64,000 nt of DNA from Gracilaria domingensis. Taxonomy: Eukaryota > Rhodophyta > Florideophyceae > Gracilariales > Gracilariaceae. Every line of letters starts with the position of its first letter. Positions within the stretch are counted from its first letter, which is position 1. The notes below the pieces were generated by a model that worked only from the letters and a program-made list of their open reading frames with translations, was not told where the DNA came from and searched no databases. Positions 31,071 through 41,156 of the stretch are shown in pieces. Position numbers and translations under genes: made by a program. The stretch covers positions 62,001 through 126,000 of the forward strand of contig VCMS01000023.1 of assembly GCA_022539475.1 (NCBI GenBank), written 5' to 3'.

Positions 31071-31423
31071 TGAGTCAGGAGGAAAGAATCTCTTGACTGG
31101 AAGGTTGGCAACGACGAGATCATATTCTAAGCTCCAACGGTGGCAGTGCACAGTAACGCGACCGAACCCTGGGCGGCACAGGCTGGGCCTCAAAAGAGAT
31201 CCTAGTCCTGCATTCTCAGAAGCATATTCGGAGATAGCTAGCATCACCGGATGTCTGATCCAAACGTCATGGGGTCTTCATCGCAGCATTATTATTTGTG
31301 CTGTCAGAAAACTGCAATGCCCTTCTGTCGGCCTGAGGAGGATTCCAACGCATTGGTTTCTCATCGGAGTTGATGGGCCGGAAATGGCGATCCGAACGGG
31401 GTCACATAATAACAAAAACGGGA

Positions 31424-31470
31424 AGTCTGCATCTGGTACCCCTATACTATAGGGGTACCAGATGCAGACT
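31424..31470. repeat. perfect 47-bp palindrome, 23-bp arms, one-base centre
   Basis: Left arm 31424-31446 (starting AGTCTGCATC), single C at 31447, right arm 31448-31470, exact reverse complements. It overlaps the next palindrome (31469-31483, CTATAGG / CCTATAG with one central G). Confidence 0.9.
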
Positions 31471-31737
31471 ATAGGGCCTATAGATGCTAGTAGATGCCAG
31501 TAGATGCCATCTACAGTTGTCAACTTGACACGAGTAGGAAGCTTGCGAGCCCATGGGCTTCTGTAAGTTACAGAGTCTGTAATACAGACTGTAACCGAGA
31601 ACCAGTGACACATTTGGATCAGATCTGGATCACGGGTGAGGTGTGTCCGGAGTCCGGACAGCGCCTCAGGTCCGGGAGCGGCACCGACCGCAACACGTAA
31701 GGCACATAGTTAATCGTTCAGCGGCTGAACTTCAGCC
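31469..31737. repeat. run of seven or more short one-base-centre palindromes
   Basis: Besides 31469-31483: CTGTAA-G-TTACAG at 31561-31573, AGTCTGTA-A-TACAGACT at 31574-31590, TGTCCGGA-G-TCCGGACA at 31644-31660, GTTCAGC-G-GCTGAAC at 31716-31730 and GGCTGAA-C-TTCAGCC at 31723-31737. Smaller ones include TAGATG-C-CATCTA (31501-31513) and TGTCAA-C-TTGACA (31519-31531). A TAGATGCCAG-type tandem repeat lies at about 31481-31513. Confidence 0.85.
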
Positions 31738-31980
31738 CTCAAGTCCAGCAATGGCTTCTGTTTCGGGGTCGCCCTCGTTGCTGCCTTGGTCAATGGCGGG
31801 CCTAGAACGAATGCATGTCTCCGTCTCTCTTTTGTCGCTTCTGTTCGTCGGGAACTCACCTGCTTGAGTGGCACTTTTCCACCGAAGAAGTGTTAGTTAC
31901 ACTCGGAGCTCCGGTGCCACGAATCGTGTTGTGCAGCCGCACCGACTTCTGAGCTTTGTTTCAGTACCTTCTTTTCCTTA

Positions 31981-34269
31981 ATGAGCCGTGCAAACAGTCT
32001 CGAAGCTTCCACAACCTCACCGACCGCGTCTCTTCAAGCTCACGACTTGGGCTTGGAGCCAGCTGGCCCGGGGCAAAACCTTGCTGCTGCTGGTATCCTT
32101 GCTGCTTGTGCTGCATCGCTTGCGCCCGATCCAACATGGTTACGAGCGTATCTCACCAGAACGCTCCTCGCGTTTTCACTTCCAAATGGCGCTCGGGACG
32201 GCCTAATTGAGCAGGCCTTAGAAATCGCTTCATCTCGAAAGCAAGTTTTCCACGCCGTGGAAGTTGCCGATGCCTACCTCACTGCTTCGTCGTTTGGACA
32301 GTCGCGAGCCATCTCGCTCATCTCCGCTATTCTTGAGACCGATGTCATAAATTCAACCGTTTATGATTCACGAGCCAGGGAAGCCTTGATGCGTTACATC
32401 TCAGCTCTGAGTCTTCCTCCTCGCATCCTGTATACAGCTGAACACCAACTTGCAGAGCTCGTGTTCGCTCTAGCCAACAACGCCACTGTGAATGGTGAAA
32501 ACGTTGAGTCTGTCGGAGAGGATTCGGCCCATGCGCGTCGTAGGGCAAACATGAAGTGGCTTAAGGTTGGGGCTGCTGGTTTGTTTGGAGGTATCGCCCT
32601 TGGTATTAGTGGAGGGTTGATTGCACCGGCCTTATTACCTGCCCTGGGCACTGTTGGTTTGGCAAGCGCAACAGCTCCATTAGCGGCACTTGGTGGGGGT
32701 GGCGCTGTCGCTGTCGGAAGTCTCTTCGGCGCTGCAGGTGTTGGTGTTGGGGCTGCTGCAATGGCAAGTCGCACCGGCGATGTAGATGAGTTCTCGTTTG
32801 AAAGATGCACACCCTCGCATGACAACGGCTCCCAAGCGTACGACATGGCACGCATAACTCCCACGGAGAACATCCACGAAGCGTTTGTTCCATTGTCTGT
32901 GGAAACGAAAGCCATTGGCGGTCTCTTGGTGTGGGAAATACTGACCTCACAGGAGTTTGATATGGTCGTTCCTGCACGAGTAGCGTTTGGCGTTCAGATC
33001 CAAGACTTTGCGCAAGGAACGAGTAGGCCAGCGGCCCAATGGCTTCTTCCGGAGCAATTCATGGATGTCGGGGGTCTGGACAAGAACGGGAAGGGCAAAC
33101 GTCGGCGGACCACTGGGGCTATCACAATAACTGAGAACAAGATGTATATGCTTCGCTTTCGATTGATGCCAGGATCTCTAACCGTGAACATCTCATACCG
33201 GGTTGCTTTCGTTCCTCCCGGGAAGGAACCTCCGGTATGGATCATGGGCGAAAACGAAGAGCAATCAACCGAACGCGAAAAAGGCAAAGCCAGGTCTCTA
33301 TCTATGGCAATCCTCGTACCGGGCCTACTGAGTGCTGCTGAAAATAGTGCATATCCTGGAATGTGTGCCGACCAGTTCCACACAACAACCTCGGCACTGG
33401 CTAAGATTGGGGTACAGACCTTTGCATTGAGATGGGAATCTCAGCTTCTCCTGGAACTGAGTAACGCCCTCAGGAAGCTTATCGCAAGGATGACAGTTTC
33501 TATTGCTGCTCAAAACGGTGCTATGATGATGATGCCTGCTTTGGTGGGGGCAGTTGCACTACCGGTTTCTATAATCGGTGCTCTGCGTACGTTGATAGGT
33601 AACATATGGGCAAGGGCAATCTCGCACGCCGCTGAATGTGGATATATGCTCGCAGCAGAACTTGCTTCGCGGTCGTTTGGAAATCGTCCTATAGTGTTAG
33701 CAGGTTTCTCGGTGGGAGCTCTAGTAGTATTCAGTTGTTTGCAGGAGCTCGCACGCCGCAAACTCATTGGAATTGTGCACGATGTATATCTTATCGGCGC
33801 TCCTTGCACTGCGGACATTGCAGCGTGGCGAGAAGTTAGAACTGTGGTATCTGGAAGACTGGTGAATGCCTACAATCCCCGCGACTGGTACTTGGAATTG
33901 TATCACAGAGGAACGAATTTAGGCTCAGTTGCCGGAAACAAGCCTGTGAAGGACAAGGAAGGTGTAGCCAATATTGAAAACGTCTGTCTGGGTGAAGAAC
34001 AAGTTGCAAATCACATGGACTACGCCAAGCGTGCGCAACAGATACTGGTCGACCTTGGAGTTGCAGATCCAGAGACGAGGACCCCGTGGTCGAAAGAATT
34101 GCAAGTACGAAGCAAAAGTTCTGACTTTGCTAGTGCCGATAAACAAAATTCGGAAGGTAGCTTCGTTTCAGATAATGGTTCTTTATCATTCGAAGAAGAA
34201 GAAGATGTTGTGCTATATAAGGCAAAGAGAAGAAAGAAGCCCCAACCACAAGGTGGTGCTAAAACTTAG
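31981..34269 (+). CDS. TMCO4/DUF726-family membrane alpha/beta-hydrolase-like protein
   Basis: 762 residues from ATG 31981, single exon. A Gly/Ala-rich hydrophobic region (about residues 196-265) provides two or three membrane segments; another hydrophobic stretch is at about 510-540. The C-terminal half is the DUF726 domain, with nucleophile-elbow motif VLAGFSVGALVVFSCLQELA (Ser in GFSVG), then VHDVYLIGAPC and GRLVNAYNPRDWYLELYHR, which follow the strands carrying the acid and His in related proteins. The tail is charged with an acidic run and a KAKRRKKPQPQ end. Biochemical function of the family is unknown. Confidence 0.85.
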   Translation: MSRANSLEASTTSPTASLQAHDLGLEPAGPGQNLAAAGILAACAASLAPDPTWLRAYLTRTLLAFSLPNGARDGLIEQALEIASSRKQVFHAVEVADAYLTASSFGQSRAISLISAILETDVINSTVYDSRAREALMRYISALSLPPRILYTAEHQLAELVFALANNATVNGENVESVGEDSAHARRRANMKWLKVGAAGLFGGIALGISGGLIAPALLPALGTVGLASATAPLAALGGGGAVAVGSLFGAAGVGVGAAAMASRTGDVDEFSFERCTPSHDNGSQAYDMARITPTENIHEAFVPLSVETKAIGGLLVWEILTSQEFDMVVPARVAFGVQIQDFAQGTSRPAAQWLLPEQFMDVGGLDKNGKGKRRRTTGAITITENKMYMLRFRLMPGSLTVNISYRVAFVPPGKEPPVWIMGENEEQSTEREKGKARSLSMAILVPGLLSAAENSAYPGMCADQFHTTTSALAKIGVQTFALRWESQLLLELSNALRKLIARMTVSIAAQNGAMMMMPALVGAVALPVSIIGALRTLIGNIWARAISHAAECGYMLAAELASRSFGNRPIVLAGFSVGALVVFSCLQELARRKLIGIVHDVYLIGAPCTADIAAWREVRTVVSGRLVNAYNPRDWYLELYHRGTNLGSVAGNKPVKDKEGVANIENVCLGEEQVANHMDYAKRAQQILVDLGVADPETRTPWSKELQVRSKSSDFASADKQNSEGSFVSDNGSLSFEEEEDVVLYKAKRRKKPQPQGGAKT

Positions 34270-35112
34270 CTTGTTAGTCATGTAGTAGAGGACCACCTAA
34301 CTATAGAACTTTAAAGCCTTTAACGGATAGAATCTTTCAAACAGTAAGTTCTCGGTCCGCTGAAAACCCAAAGCTGGGATTCATTCTGTAACGCGAGGGT
34401 TTCTCAACCTAGTGGTGAGTTAAGCTTTGAAGGCAGCCATGTTTGCAGGCAAGGCAATGGGAGACAAGAAGAGTTTCCGTTTGTTCAAGAATAGCATGCT
34501 GGTGCTGCCAGCATTTGGAACATAATGATGAAAAAAGGTTGATAGTGTATTCGAGACTGTTCAGCGAATTGCGCTGTGCTGAAGAGGAAAGGCTAGATAT
34601 TTTCTCGACACCGAACAGAACCGAATTTCCATCCGAGAGGGTATCCTTATACACGAATTTATCCAGCATGAGCGCCAACTAGTCTATACTTGTGGATTGC
34701 ATTTATTACACCAGTGATCTTCCTAGTCTCATTTGAATGCAAATCCTGATGCTGCGACTCTCTTTCTTGTGCTCTGCTTCCCCGTGATGAGAGTTGTTAT
34801 GAAGAAACATAATTGCTTTTTGCTTGAAGACCGGATGAAATAGTTCTGTTCAGAGTTTAAAGATATTCTGCGTTAGATTAACCATTCACAATTGTGATCT
34901 TCGTATATCACAGGAGGGCATACCTCGAATCCAATAGTTTTGTCTCTGGAGTGACAGAAAATTTACTGCAGTCCCGCTCCCTTCTCGCAGAAAGCCTAGA
35001 CACGAGGTGAACATAGCAGAAACGTGGGTGAATCTGCTCAGAAAACTTTTCTGAACAGGGGAACAAAAACACTGATTGTCTCTTTGGTAAGTTCTTTTTC
35101 ATCTTCTTTCAA
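34270..35112. other. intergenic
   Basis: Between two plus-strand genes. Short open frames only; no family features, no RNA gene recognised. Confidence 0.5.
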
Positions 35113-36647
35113 ATGCTTCGTTTCTGTTTGTGCAGTGCATGTACAGGGCGAATACACTTCTTCATCACCCGACAGAGGTGGTGGATTCTGCTTCTCGCCT
35201 TCTTTGGTCTTTTCTGCAATATAACTGGGTTAACTGCCCCTCAACTTATCATCATCGGCAAACATGAGAGTTTTCATCAAAACCATACGTTTTGTAAAGT
35301 TTATAATGTGTGTCGCGTTGGAGACGGATCCCTGCTACTACCGGTATGGATGAAACAATATTCAGAATACCTTCAGCGATGTGGGCTGCACAGAATATCA
35401 TTGTGCTTGACAATGATGAGAAAGCATCCGTATTTGTTTCGAGAAACGACGGAACTCAGTCCAAGGTTAATCTGAATTATGAGTATGAAGATATGGATGT
35501 CATTGGTTCTAACCTACCACGCGGAAAACGTGAACTGTTGGCATACGACATGACACCGTATATTTTCATGATGGAGATGTTCTCGGGGTCGAGTTCTTCT
35601 CACGTCACTTTTGAATGTTTGTCGGGAAATACTGATAGTTGTGAACAATATGAAACAGATCGCTCCGAGCACTCTTCCCTCAATCCATTGATTCTAATTG
35701 ACGCTCGTATCTCAAGCTCGAAGGAGTACCATTGGCCCAAAAGTCTCCTTCGACTTATAAGGAACAGTGTTATGGGAAAACTAAAGATCCTTGACATGAA
35801 GGATCTCTATGGGTGGAAGGTGCGCTCAACTGCATCCTGTTTCCGCTCCATACTCACAAGCAATGTCCAAACAGGAGACATGTCACCAAAATCGTTTACT
35901 GGAACCCATCGTTTCTTTTCTCTAAATGGCTTGTCGAGAAGCACTTCTGCTCGCTCCGAAAATTCACCCGTACCGTGCGTATGCAAGGTTTTGGTCCTGA
36001 ATCGGTTTGGGAAAAGATTTATAATCGGAGGGGACATTTTGACGCGAGCTATCACTTTCTATGGAAAAAAAGTGGCGAGTATTGATCCTACCGTGCGCAT
36101 TGAAGCCGAAGAAGTATTCTTCGAAAACTCTTCCTTTCATGAACAGGTCTCTATTATACAGGAATCAAGTATTGTTGTGGCATCCCATGGGGATGGAAAC
36201 TCCAACTTCATGTTTCTTAAGCCTGACTCTCGTGTATTTGAAATTATGCCTTACGGATACAAGTCAGATATATTTCGGAACATCGCAGTCGTTTATGGCG
36301 CTCGATATGAACAAATAAGATCCCAAGCCGATAATGAGGTGTTCGAAGCATGTGTTCAGCACTACAACTCAAATAAAGGTTCTTTCGTTGCTCGATACCT
36401 CACCAACTGGGAGAATAATGCCGTGATGTTTCTGAATGAAACAATACAGAACAAGAGAAATGTTTGGTCTGACATGGAGATACCAGAAGACGAGGCTCCA
36501 GGAACTTCAACTTCCCTCAAGAATCTCAGAGAATGTGCCTCCTACCAGCGCCTAAGCGTTGACATTAAAGATCTGGCAAGAAATGTAGCGCTGGCCGCGA
36601 CCCAACTATGTAGAGTGCAAGGCGATGTATCTATCCTTCATCAGTAA
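35113..36647 (+). CDS. GT61-like glycosyltransferase, type II membrane protein, with a frame break
   Basis: The first frame starts at ATG 35113 with a short cytosolic segment and one membrane anchor (WWILLLAFFGLFCNI), then NVCRVGDGSLLLPVWMKQYS and EYLQRCGL, the cysteine-rich start expected in GT61 proteins. Near 35376-35400 coding passes to another frame, QNIIVLDNDEKASVFVSRND, and continues to TAA 36645-36647. The GT61 signature lies near the end: VASHGDGNSNFMFLKPDSRV and FEIMPYGYKSDIFRN. A 50-nt intron 35344-35393 (GTATGG...CAG) would restore the frame, but it lacks CTAAC and the usual donor and would delete conserved-looking sequence, so a one-base indel (real or from sequencing) is more likely. 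Golgi glycan synthesis is inferred. Confidence 0.7.
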
Positions 36648-37363
36648 CTGTTTCTCAACTGTAATTTGAATACGTGGCGCATGTTCTCTTATACTACCGA
36701 AGGTGCAAAAAGAACATGGCGATGTGGAAAACTCCAAAGTTGCCACCACTCAGGTTTTCCCACTCCCAAGTCTCTGTAACCAAGGCCTGAGTTTTGTCCT
36801 TATCCATGGAATGCACGTCGGGAAAGATGCGCGTCAGTTCCTTCTTCGAATGACAATATCTATTGCAACCCATGGAGGGGCGGAGCACAGTAGCCGGGCT
36901 CGCAAATGAAAGGTAACGATTTTGTTCATCAGAAATTAAATACAAAGCATAGAAACGTTTAGCCTCACTTCAGCATGCTAGAAGTGTCATGCACTTCATG
37001 AGAAGGATATTCATCAATACGACAGGTTATATAGGATGAACTAATACAGAACTCATTATTCTCCGGAGTCTTCGCTGGACGGCTTCACGTTGCAGATGTG
37101 CTCCGTCTCTCAAGAATGTCATCGGTGCTCGGAGCCATATCTTAGCGTATTATACTGTATATATTGTCATTAAGACAAAGACAGAACTTTCGCTTTTGCT
37201 TCGTACACACAAGTATTCCACAGGTCCAGTGAAGTCGATCACATACCATGCATATTTTCACAGTACAAACAATTGGCTATCGTGTTAGCCATTTCGTTGC
37301 AAATAGAAGTTTAGTCAACAAGAAAACAGATGCCTACGAAAGATCTGGTAGTATATAAGCGTG
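36648..37363. other. intergenic between convergent genes
   Basis: A+T-rich in its second half. No gene or RNA recognised. Confidence 0.5.
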
Positions 37364-38236
37364 CTATTGTGGGTCACTTGCCGCATTGGAGTTGCTCGTA
37401 CTCGGGTTTTGTGATACTGAACCTGTGGTTGACTCATTTGACGGACCTGGTGGAAGTTGGGAGCCGGATGGTTGACTCAGTCCTGTTTGGGAGATGAGAT
37501 TCATGAATCCACCTCTTAGAGCCACAAAGCTGTTGTTCAGCGTAGGGTTCTGCCTGGCGCTTTCCGCAAGTTTCCCAGTTTGCTCCGAAAGGTGCAAGCT
37601 GCTATCAACTTGTTGTGCTACATTCTTAGTTTGACTTGCAACAGTGTTTGCCACCAAGGCGGCATTAGCCTTGCTGCTCTCCGCAAAGTTACGCACATTA
37701 CTAGTAACTTGCCATTTTCCATCAATATCTGCTGCGAAGTCGCGCGTGCGTTGACTGGCAACAGCGACTTGATCCTTGGCAGATTTCAGTACACCCGTCT
37801 CAGTCGCATCGTCAATCAGTTTGCCTGCCTTCTGCATCTCCGTGGCAACCGCGGAAGTTACACCATTGAACAGGTTACCAATACCTGAGAAGCCGTTGAG
37901 AAACCCGTTCGGTTCAGGATTAAGCTCTGGAAGTGCATTAAAATCATAATCCTCTGGCACAGCGGAAATTGTCACTGGTTGATCAACAATGGTAGACTTG
38001 TCCATAACAATTGCATCTGCCTTAGCCCTTGACTCAGTAAAAACAACGACAGCCTCTTGACTTGAATCTTTCCCGTTCGCGGAACGCACAGAACGTAGGC
38101 GTAGTTTTTCAATTGGGCACACAAATGAGAAAAAGTCTTCAATTGCAGCCTGTGTTGCCAAAGGTGAAATGTTGCGCACGAGCACGGCGCGAGGCAATGC
38201 CTCTGGAGGCGGAAAAGGCATTTCTGATGATGCCAT
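37364..38236 (-). CDS. RRM protein of the BPA1 (binding partner of ACD11) type
   Basis: 290 residues from the first ATG at 38236; the open frame continues upstream without ATG. Residues about 14-90 form an RNA-recognition-like domain (RAVLVRNISPLATQAAIEDFF, then QEAVVVFTESRAKADAIV). The C-terminal half consists of helical repeats with DGKWQVTSNVRNFAESSKAN and LHLSEQTGKLAESARQNPTL, the same order of features as plant BPA1-like proteins, which bind the sphingolipid-transfer protein ACD11. The last 40 residues are Ser/Gln/Pro-rich. RNA binding is not certain, as BPA1-type RRMs are used for protein contacts. Confidence 0.7.
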   Translation of the reverse strand: MASSEMPFPPPEALPRAVLVRNISPLATQAAIEDFFSFVCPIEKLRLRSVRSANGKDSSQEAVVVFTESRAKADAIVMDKSTIVDQPVTISAVPEDYDFNALPELNPEPNGFLNGFSGIGNLFNGVTSAVATEMQKAGKLIDDATETGVLKSAKDQVAVASQRTRDFAADIDGKWQVTSNVRNFAESSKANAALVANTVASQTKNVAQQVDSSLHLSEQTGKLAESARQNPTLNNSFVALRGGFMNLISQTGLSQPSGSQLPPGPSNESTTGSVSQNPSTSNSNAASDPQ

Positions 38237-38747
38237 TTTTGTTGATGTAAGGAAATGGGAGGGATACGCTAGTGAGACCTCGACGAGAAAAGCGGAAGCA
38301 ATGGGGGCTTGGAGCAGAACAAGCGCGAGTGGGACCGAACGATACCTGCTGATACTTCGCAGATGATTTGAAAACGGTCCACGAGAAAAGTTGACTGTAA
38401 AGCTCGTCTGGCTTCTACAGAAATAGTCCTCAGGGTTCACCACCTCGGCACCGATACAGTATCTACGTGCCTCGAAACCAACTCCTTTGGTCAACAGGTC
38501 ACAAGCTCGTCAATACTGAAAACCAGAGCACCTCTTCTGTTAACCGGCATTCGTGGGAAAGCTACACCGCTGCGGCAAACTCTGCGACTTCAACTTTGTT
38601 CGACGGAGAGGTTCAATTTTGCAAAAATGGGAATGGTCCGTCCTGACAGTGACCGCATCGGTCCATGTACAAAACGGAGCTCCCGCAAGAAACAGAGTCA
38701 TATGAGTAGGAAGGATAATGACGAGCGTTCAATGCCGGCCTGTGCCC
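38237..38747. other. intergenic
   Basis: Between two minus-strand genes. The frame of the BPA1-like gene stays open to 38494 without an ATG, so part is probably its 5' leader. Nothing else seen. Confidence 0.45.
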
Positions 38748-39938
38748 TTACGACAAGCTGCCGAATCCCACCACGCCGGCATCGGTAGCGTAGGCAAACA
38801 ATGCTGCACTTCGATGTGCATCAACGCTGTTCACTGCCATAGTCTCACGCGCAAGATTCGAAATGTCTTGTGGTGACACCCGGGCCCGCCAGAACTCACC
38901 CTGATCGCAATATGTTCGTTCCATACTACCGAATCCCCCGCGATCTCCAGCACAAGCAAAGTCGACCATACGAACGTGGCCGTCTTCGCCACAAGCAAGA
39001 AGCAAGCCGGCTCGGGAACTGCTCACGACTCCCAAATCCCATATAGGCCCGGAATGTAATCCAATGCGGTTGAGCGGTATACTATCGGACCTGCGGTCCC
39101 AGATGACTAATTCTCCATTTCGCATACCACCCATCACAAATTGCGGCTGGCCAGGATCCGTGCAGACACAAGTAGCAATAGACTTCCCGGGGTGAGTTAG
39201 ATCGGTTCGATCACCGCTTCGCACGTCCCACACAGCTACATCACAACCGGCAGTAATTATTTCGGTCCCCCTCTCATCGACGCTTATCAAGTCGCGAAAA
39301 CCGACTTCGTCGAATTGCAGTCCGCTTGCTTTTCCCGTACTAATGTCGACGATCATCAAACTTCCCTGCACTCCGGCAGCAATTAGACCAACGCTTGAAT
39401 ATGCCACGGATGCTATGCTTTCCATCTTTCCCAACTTCTCCATATCATAAACCTTGCGTGTCACTGCTTTAGATGGATCCGCTCCTGATAAGGTATAAAT
39501 AGAACCTGCGGAAGAAGCAGTAAAGATTTGCCCTTCATCGGTTACACAGATTTTGTTTACCTTCCCTTTGTGGGGCAGCTCTTGCACCTTTTCGTAGGCC
39601 ACCTCTTGCCTTGCGGTCACACCGTAGAAAGTCAGCGTATCTTGTTCCCCATCTCCACTACCGGCCAGTGCAATCGCATGTTCAGCCTCATTCGGAAGCC
39701 ATCGAACGCATGTTTGCGTTGCTGCTGTGAAAGAAACGGCTGGTGGGCGAGTAGATAAGGCTTGAACAGTATGTTTTGTAAGAAGAGGAAGTGTAAGAGA
39801 TGGTTCTCTCGCTTCCGGGTTGAAGTCGGGCACATATCGGCTTCCTGGTGATGCAAGACTTGAGGGAGATTGCTTCGGCTCCACTTTCATTGGGGCCCTT
39901 CGTGCCGAGCGAGGGATTGTCCGTCTTAGACCATCCAT
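38748..39938 (-). CDS. NUP43: WD40-repeat protein, NUP43-like nucleoporin
   Basis: 396 residues from ATG 39938, single exon. WD40 repeats are visible through TCVRWLPNEAEHAIALAGSG, GKVNKICVTDEGQIFTASSA, DVAVWDVRSGD, NGELVIWDRRSD, HSGPIWDLGVVSSS, and LLACGEDGHVRMVDF; the end VNSVDAHRSAALFAYATDAG closes the propeller. The HSGPIWDL and final ATDAG segments are the parts that recall NUP43, a Y-complex (Nup107-160) subunit of the nuclear pore. Another small WD40 protein cannot be excluded. Confidence 0.65.
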   Translation of the reverse strand: MDGLRRTIPRSARRAPMKVEPKQSPSSLASPGSRYVPDFNPEAREPSLTLPLLTKHTVQALSTRPPAVSFTAATQTCVRWLPNEAEHAIALAGSGDGEQDTLTFYGVTARQEVAYEKVQELPHKGKVNKICVTDEGQIFTASSAGSIYTLSGADPSKAVTRKVYDMEKLGKMESIASVAYSSVGLIAAGVQGSLMIVDISTGKASGLQFDEVGFRDLISVDERGTEIITAGCDVAVWDVRSGDRTDLTHPGKSIATCVCTDPGQPQFVMGGMRNGELVIWDRRSDSIPLNRIGLHSGPIWDLGVVSSSRAGLLLACGEDGHVRMVDFACAGDRGGFGSMERTYCDQGEFWRARVSPQDISNLARETMAVNSVDAHRSAALFAYATDAGVVGFGSLS

Positions 39939-40125
39939 GGAGGCTGACTGTTTTAGGGGGCTCTGTTACAAGTTCGTTCACGAAACTAGACCAATGACCT
40001 CTTCACTGTCTTCTTTCAAGCTACCTTGATCGAGACCAGCTTACGACTGCATGCGCGATTTCGCTAGGAACCATTGATCCTCATGGTTATCCTTAGGATA
40101 ATCCCCAGAAGGGCGTGCAAACTTG

Positions 40126-40215
40126 GAAATTACCAGAGCTGTATTTGCGCGCACATGCTAACGACAAACAGCTCAGGACAGCTTCAAAGCGCGCAAATAC
40201 TGCTCGGGTAATTTC
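40126..40215. repeat. inverted repeat, 27-bp arms, 36-base loop
   Basis: Arms 40126-40152 and 40189-40215 pair at 25 of 27 positions. Blocks GAAATTACC and TATTTGCGCGC are exact on both sides. Transcribed, this would form a stable pre-miRNA-like hairpin; no such function is shown. Confidence 0.85.
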
Positions 40216-40229
40216 AAAAATCTATGATA

Positions 40230-40282
40230 TTTACGTGTAGACTCGACACAGTGGAGTCTTTAGCGTAGAGCCTACACGTAAA
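40230..40282. repeat. nested inverted repeat
   Basis: Outer arms TTTACGTGTAG (40230-40240) and CTACACGTAAA (40272-40282) are exact. Inside, AGACTC (40239-40244) pairs with GAGTCT (40254-40259), partly competing with the outer stem. Confidence 0.8.
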
Positions 40283-40505
40283 CATCGCCGCCTTCCATTT
40301 CTGACGCCGACCAGTTCAAACCTGGATTTTGAAGTTATCTACACGTACTGTCTACTAAGGAACAATTGAGATAACTGTGACTTGCTTCGAAAAATATCCT
40401 CACTCAAGAGAACTACCGGCTGATTAAGGCCGGGCATCAGTGGCATCTGAATTGGACTGGGTGTCCTAGAGCCGTCTGAATCAATATAGTTCAAGAAGAA
40501 CTGAA

Positions 40506-41156
40506 ATGAAGCGCGTAAAAGGCGTCAACCTTCACATTCCAGTCGTACATGGCTCGTTTGCGAAACATCTTGGAGATAAGGGCACGGAATCAAGAAGCCA
40601 CGAGTGGACTGTATATCTGAGACCTTTGCAGCCTGCAAATCTTTCACATTTTATTCGGCACGTAGAATTTGTTCTTCACGAGTCCTTTGAACCTCAAGCC
40701 CGTCGAGTAACGGAGATGCCATATGAAGTTCAAGAGTACGGATGGGGAGAATTTGAGGTTATCATTCGAGTGTTTTTCCAAGACTCTTCAGAAAAGCCGG
40801 TGGAATTTTTTCATCCACTTCGCCTTTTCGAAAACGTAGGAGAGCCTTCTCCGGATCCAGTTGTCTCGGAGTATTACGATGAAATTGTGTTTCAGGATCC
40901 CCCAGAAACGCTACACGGATTGCTCAAGACAATACCCCATGGACCAAACTTGAGAATCAAACAGCCTTCGTATCCTATTCCGGCTTATTTTAAGGACTTC
41001 AGCGGAGCGGAAAGTACTGATCTGAGAAAGTTAGAACACGCAAGGCGCAAATTACGTGAAGAAACTACGAAGCGCCAGACGCGTTACGAGGAGCTTGAAG
41101 AAGAACGAGCAGAACTGATTCGTCAAATATCTGCAAAAGGCGGACGCATTTCTTAA
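40506..41156 (+). CDS. YEATS-domain protein, YAF9/GAS41-like
   Basis: 216 residues from ATG 40506. The YEATS domain fills residues 1-140: HEWTVYLRPLQPANLSHFIR, FVLHESFEPQARRVTEMPYE, and YGWGEFEVIIRVFFQD, ending in the HPLRLF and EYYDEIVFQDPP segments. It is followed by a coiled coil (about 170-212) as in YAF9/GAS41. Such proteins read acylated histone H3 lysines and join the SWR1 (H2A.Z loading) and NuA4 (acetyltransferase) complexes through the coiled coil. TAF14 is the other small relative, but it lacks this YAF9-like arrangement. Confidence 0.9.
   Translation: MKRVKGVNLHIPVVHGSFAKHLGDKGTESRSHEWTVYLRPLQPANLSHFIRHVEFVLHESFEPQARRVTEMPYEVQEYGWGEFEVIIRVFFQDSSEKPVEFFHPLRLFENVGEPSPDPVVSEYYDEIVFQDPPETLHGLLKTIPHGPNLRIKQPSYPIPAYFKDFSGAESTDLRKLEHARRKLREETTKRQTRYEELEEERAELIRQISAKGGRIS

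Larger units (their letters stand above)
30762..31980. other. intergenic, divergent, with a dense palindrome cluster
   Basis: Separates the shikimate gene (-) from the TMCO4-like gene (+). A 152-codon ATG frame (30994-31452) runs through two large palindromes and has no family features, so I do not call it. The palindromes are listed separately. Confidence 0.6.
39939..40505. other. intergenic, divergent, with long hairpins
   Basis: Holds the promoters of the NUP43-like and YEATS genes. It contains TTATCCT-T-AGGATAA at 40087-40101 and the two larger inverted repeats listed separately. CTACACGTA occurs three times (twice on the plus strand, 40272-40280 and 40339-40347, once inverted at 40232-40240). 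Confidence 0.6.

Noticed and set aside
30994..31452. 152-codon ATG frame in the palindrome cluster
   Set aside because: It runs through two perfect palindromes, shows no family features, and its amino-acid string looks like random translation.
35344..35393. 50-nt intron in the GT61-like gene
   Set aside because: Donor GTATGG and lack of CTAAC differ from every other intron here, and it would remove WMKQYSEYLQRCG, which looks conserved.
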